DNA from: Perkinsus olseni
Taxonomy: Eukaryota > Perkinsozoa > Perkinsida > Perkinsidae
Assembly (NCBI GenBank): GCA_013115135.1
Contig: JABANP010000704.1
Location: 1 to 21,470 of the forward strand
DNA length: 21,470 nt
Direction of reading: 5' to 3'
Shown here: positions 19,301 to 21,470 of the stretch, one piece after another
How positions within the stretch are numbered: position 1 is the first letter of the stretch
How the letters are laid out: each line of letters opens with the position of its first letter
Notes under the pieces: model-generated
The model's input: the letters and a program-made list of their open reading frames with translations, nothing else
Told to the model about the DNA's origin: nothing
Database searches by the model: none
Position numbers and translations under genes: made by a program

Positions 19301-21470
19301 GGTGAGCAGCAGGTGAGGCTCAGTCTCGCCCAGCAGACGCGCCCCTTCTACGAGAGTAGGTATCTTTGGCGTGGAGCTTTCGTGCAAGGAGCGCCGTTCC
19401 CCGTAGTTGTGCGGCCTGGCGAACCCTTCGGCCCCACGAGTGTCGTGCTTGCTGGCGTCTCGGATCTGACGAAGCCTGTCGCCTCAAGCCAGACCACGCT
19501 GTACGTGCAAACCCGTGATGTGGCTGGTAACGATTGCGACGCCTTCTACCCGGATACGGTGGTCTTGGCTTCCCTGACTCCAGTAGACGCCGACAGTCCC
19601 TGTCGCAGCTCTCCTCTTGGTGTGATGGGAGAGCCTATGACGAGTGCCGCAGGGACCACGGGGGTGTATGTGATTCATGCTGTGCTAGAAGGCTGTGGGG
19701 CGCACAACCTGAGTGTGACTGTTAACAGCCTTCATGTGGAGGGCTCGCCTTTTTCTATTGATATCCAGAGGGGACCAGTGGCGGCCTTCCAAGTCGTCGC
19801 CAACGGGACGGCGACAACCCAGTACGAAGTCGGCAGGCGATCGTATGTCGACCTACTTCTACGTGACGCCCTCGGCAATCCCACAACTGCTCAGGGCTTC
19901 GACCCCAGGCGGGATCTCGAAGCCCGACTCACATGGCTCTCGCCCTACGATCGCTTGGATGAGCACCTGGAGCTGCCGACCCCACCGCCTGGTGGGGACA
20001 GCCCTTGCAGCGACTTGACGGTGAATGACTGGCGCACCCGATGTGGCGGCTTCGAGTTCCTGGACGACTTCCTCTATCTGTCTAACACCTTCCCGGTGTC
20101 GGTTGAGCCAGAAGTTGAGTCGATTGATGAGCCCTTGGGCCGGGTACGCCTGGCCTTCACCGCCTTCCGGGCCGGCCCGAGCAACTGGTCTATATCAATC
20201 AACGGGACACGTATTCGAGGACCTCTGTCCAGCCCTGACATTGGTAGATCAGGGCCGCTGGAGACTTTTGAGCAGCGCGAGAGACATCGCTGGTACGCTT
20301 GGGGCATGGCTGAGAGCAAGGCGTATGGCCCGATGAGCATCATTCGCTACACCGACCTCCACTACCTGAGGGCGAATCCTATCTTGGCCAATGAAACGAA
20401 CATTACTATGACGCTGTTGCTCCGCGATCGTTTTGGTAACGTCATCTCCACGAACACAGGGCAGCGGGTGACTATCAGAGTCGGGACTCCGGTGGGGGTT
20501 GCCGATGAAAGATGCTCCTATTCGAGTGCTGGGCAGTTCTTCTGCAGCATCATCCCCGCCGTAGCTGGGGCCTCCAAGGACCTCAGTGTGGACGTCGATG
20601 GTCTGCCGGCTGGCGTTGTCATGGGCGACGTGCCTGTTGGAGACCAGTGCTACGGACCTCAACCTTGCGTGGTCGAGGAAGGGCGGCAGGTGGCCGCCGC
20701 TGCTGGCTCGAGCGCTACCTGTATCTGTCGACAGGAGCTGGTCTCGGGTGAGCTCTGTCGACATGGTCGCTCGGGCCAGTGTAGTTCTCTCAGGCCCCCA
20801 CGCGATCACAGTGCGTCCGTCGATGCCTCGAGGACACCACACCACCGTAGAGTGCCCCTATTGCTTCACTTACAGAGGCAGCTTGGTGGGCATGGGCAGA
20901 GGCGTCCCCGCATAGCTGCCTTTGGGAGTTCAGATCGCGGGAGGAGGTCCGTACGAGGCGCTTGTCACTCTCCGGGACTCGGCCGGCAATGTGGTCACCG
21001 ACCCTGAGGAGTACATAGCAGAGAGCATACCCTTCGAGAGCCGTGTTAAAGTGAGCTGATGATCTCGTCTTGTTCAGTCCCATTGTTCATGTCTAGGTGA
21101 GAGCGCGCATAGGAGAGGTTTGGATGGAGGATGAGGTTATCAACAGCAATGGAAGTGTGACGGTTAAGGTTACCTACCCAGTCGCAGGTAACGGCGGTGC
21201 TTGACCGCATAGACGACGCCCTAGTCGAATATTGTACCATGAAGCCCCAGGCTTGCTCGCAGTCGCGGATCTACGCCTCGGATAGCCCTGCTGACCTATA
21301 TGCTTTCCTTGGGCTGCAGGTATCGACAGGCTGCGAGTGTTCGTCGGAGTCGGTTGTCGGACACTGAGCGAGCAGAGTAGTCGTCGTGTCGATTCGGACG
21401 TCTGTGAGGAGGTGAGGGAACCCTGTTCTTCCCTTCGGTGGGGGGTTCTCATGGCTTTGGCTCCTGCGCA
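16383..21470 (+). CDS. Large secreted FN3/PA14/filamin-repeat protein, incomplete at the right edge
   Basis: Predicted secreted or surface adhesion protein. ATG 16383 opens a signal peptide (MRRYLLPIVGIPTVMSA) followed by an FN3 start (TPAAPEPPRLVVSSP). Exon 16383-16482 joins 16555; the 16650-17400 part is unresolved. From 17409 exons join in phase: 17409-17519, 17553-17720, 17766-17858, 18039-18222, 18296-18432, 18556-18656, 18697-18880, 18927-19083, 19131-19301, 19337-20646, 20735-20885, 20916-21050, 21097-21187, 21225-21319. An FN3 domain shows VLLGWEEPDNGGSPIHTYKL and LTYGFRIYAANSVGTS. PA14 covers about 18730-19301 (LLGQYWDNSVYLG, FDWVSGP, RWTGFVQPP, RIWVDGVLIVERW, IPLKAGELYTIRVDF, SIRLLWSS). 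Filamin-like repeats follow, with RDVAGN, RDALGN, RDRFGN, RDSAGN and GSPFSIDI. N-glycosylation sequons occur (NLSV, NWSI, NETN). In-frame stops at 17722 and 20913 fall inside proposed introns of 45 and 30 nt, so the gene is probably intact. Confidence 0.85.

Noticed and set aside
20249..20845. A 198-codon - frame opposite the filamin repeats
   Set aside because: It mirrors a strongly coding + exon and has no domain-like sequence.
20913..20915. In-frame TAG in the filamin region as a nonsense mutation
   Set aside because: It forms the end of a 30-nt GT..AG intron that preserves the frame and the repeat.
1..21470. CRISPR arrays, prokaryotic operons or ribosomal RNA genes
   Set aside because: No regular direct repeats with unique spacers, no Shine-Dalgarno-led gene strings and no rRNA-like conserved stretches were seen; the intron structure is eukaryotic.

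Overview
The window looks like nuclear DNA of an intron-rich protist. Its genes cannot be read as single frames: they are many small exons separated by GT..AG introns of about 29 to 411 nt. The families (a SEC14/CRAL-TRIO protein, a WLM metalloprotease, a large secreted FN3/PA14/filamin-repeat protein and a multi-membrane-span TIR-like protein with an 'RLWC' motif) fit an alveolate. A perkinsozoan (Perkinsus-like) source is my best guess, from general knowledge only; no database was searched. Nothing suggests a prokaryotic operon, CRISPR array or phage.

Layout, left to right. 1-950: a stretch with 13 copies of GGCCAG on one strand, overlapping a 231-codon open frame. 1613-2806: a candidate foldback element (about 1759-2647) with inverted arms built of GTTCAAGTGC and TCCGAG/CTCGGA subrepeats and a hairpin-rich centre; it cuts a weakly globin-like frame. 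3258-4931: a broken TIR-like membrane protein whose N-terminal half reads on + and C-terminal half on -, as after a local inversion, with a frameshift at a T7 run. 4950-6320: little that is convincing, plus a degenerate tRNA-like sequence.

6329-8949 (+): an apparently intact SEC14-like lipid-transfer gene, for which I derive 13 exons that sum to 375 codons. 9042-14118 (+): a run of plausible exons (Ser/Pro-rich, CPxC-containing and hydrophobic pieces) from at least three unidentified genes, with a 27-bp perfect palindrome at 12883. 14238-16059 (+): a WLM-type metalloprotease gene with an intact HELAH and a clear C-terminus. 16383 to the window end (+): a secreted multidomain protein with a signal peptide, FN3 domains, one PA14 domain and at least four filamin-like repeats, running off the window.

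The resolved genes from 6329 onward share one strand but have unrelated functions, and I see no functional operon. The left third is repeat-rich and holds broken genes; the right two thirds is gene-dense. Exon coordinates were worked out by hand from frame continuity, family conservation and GT/AG ends, and need RNA support.
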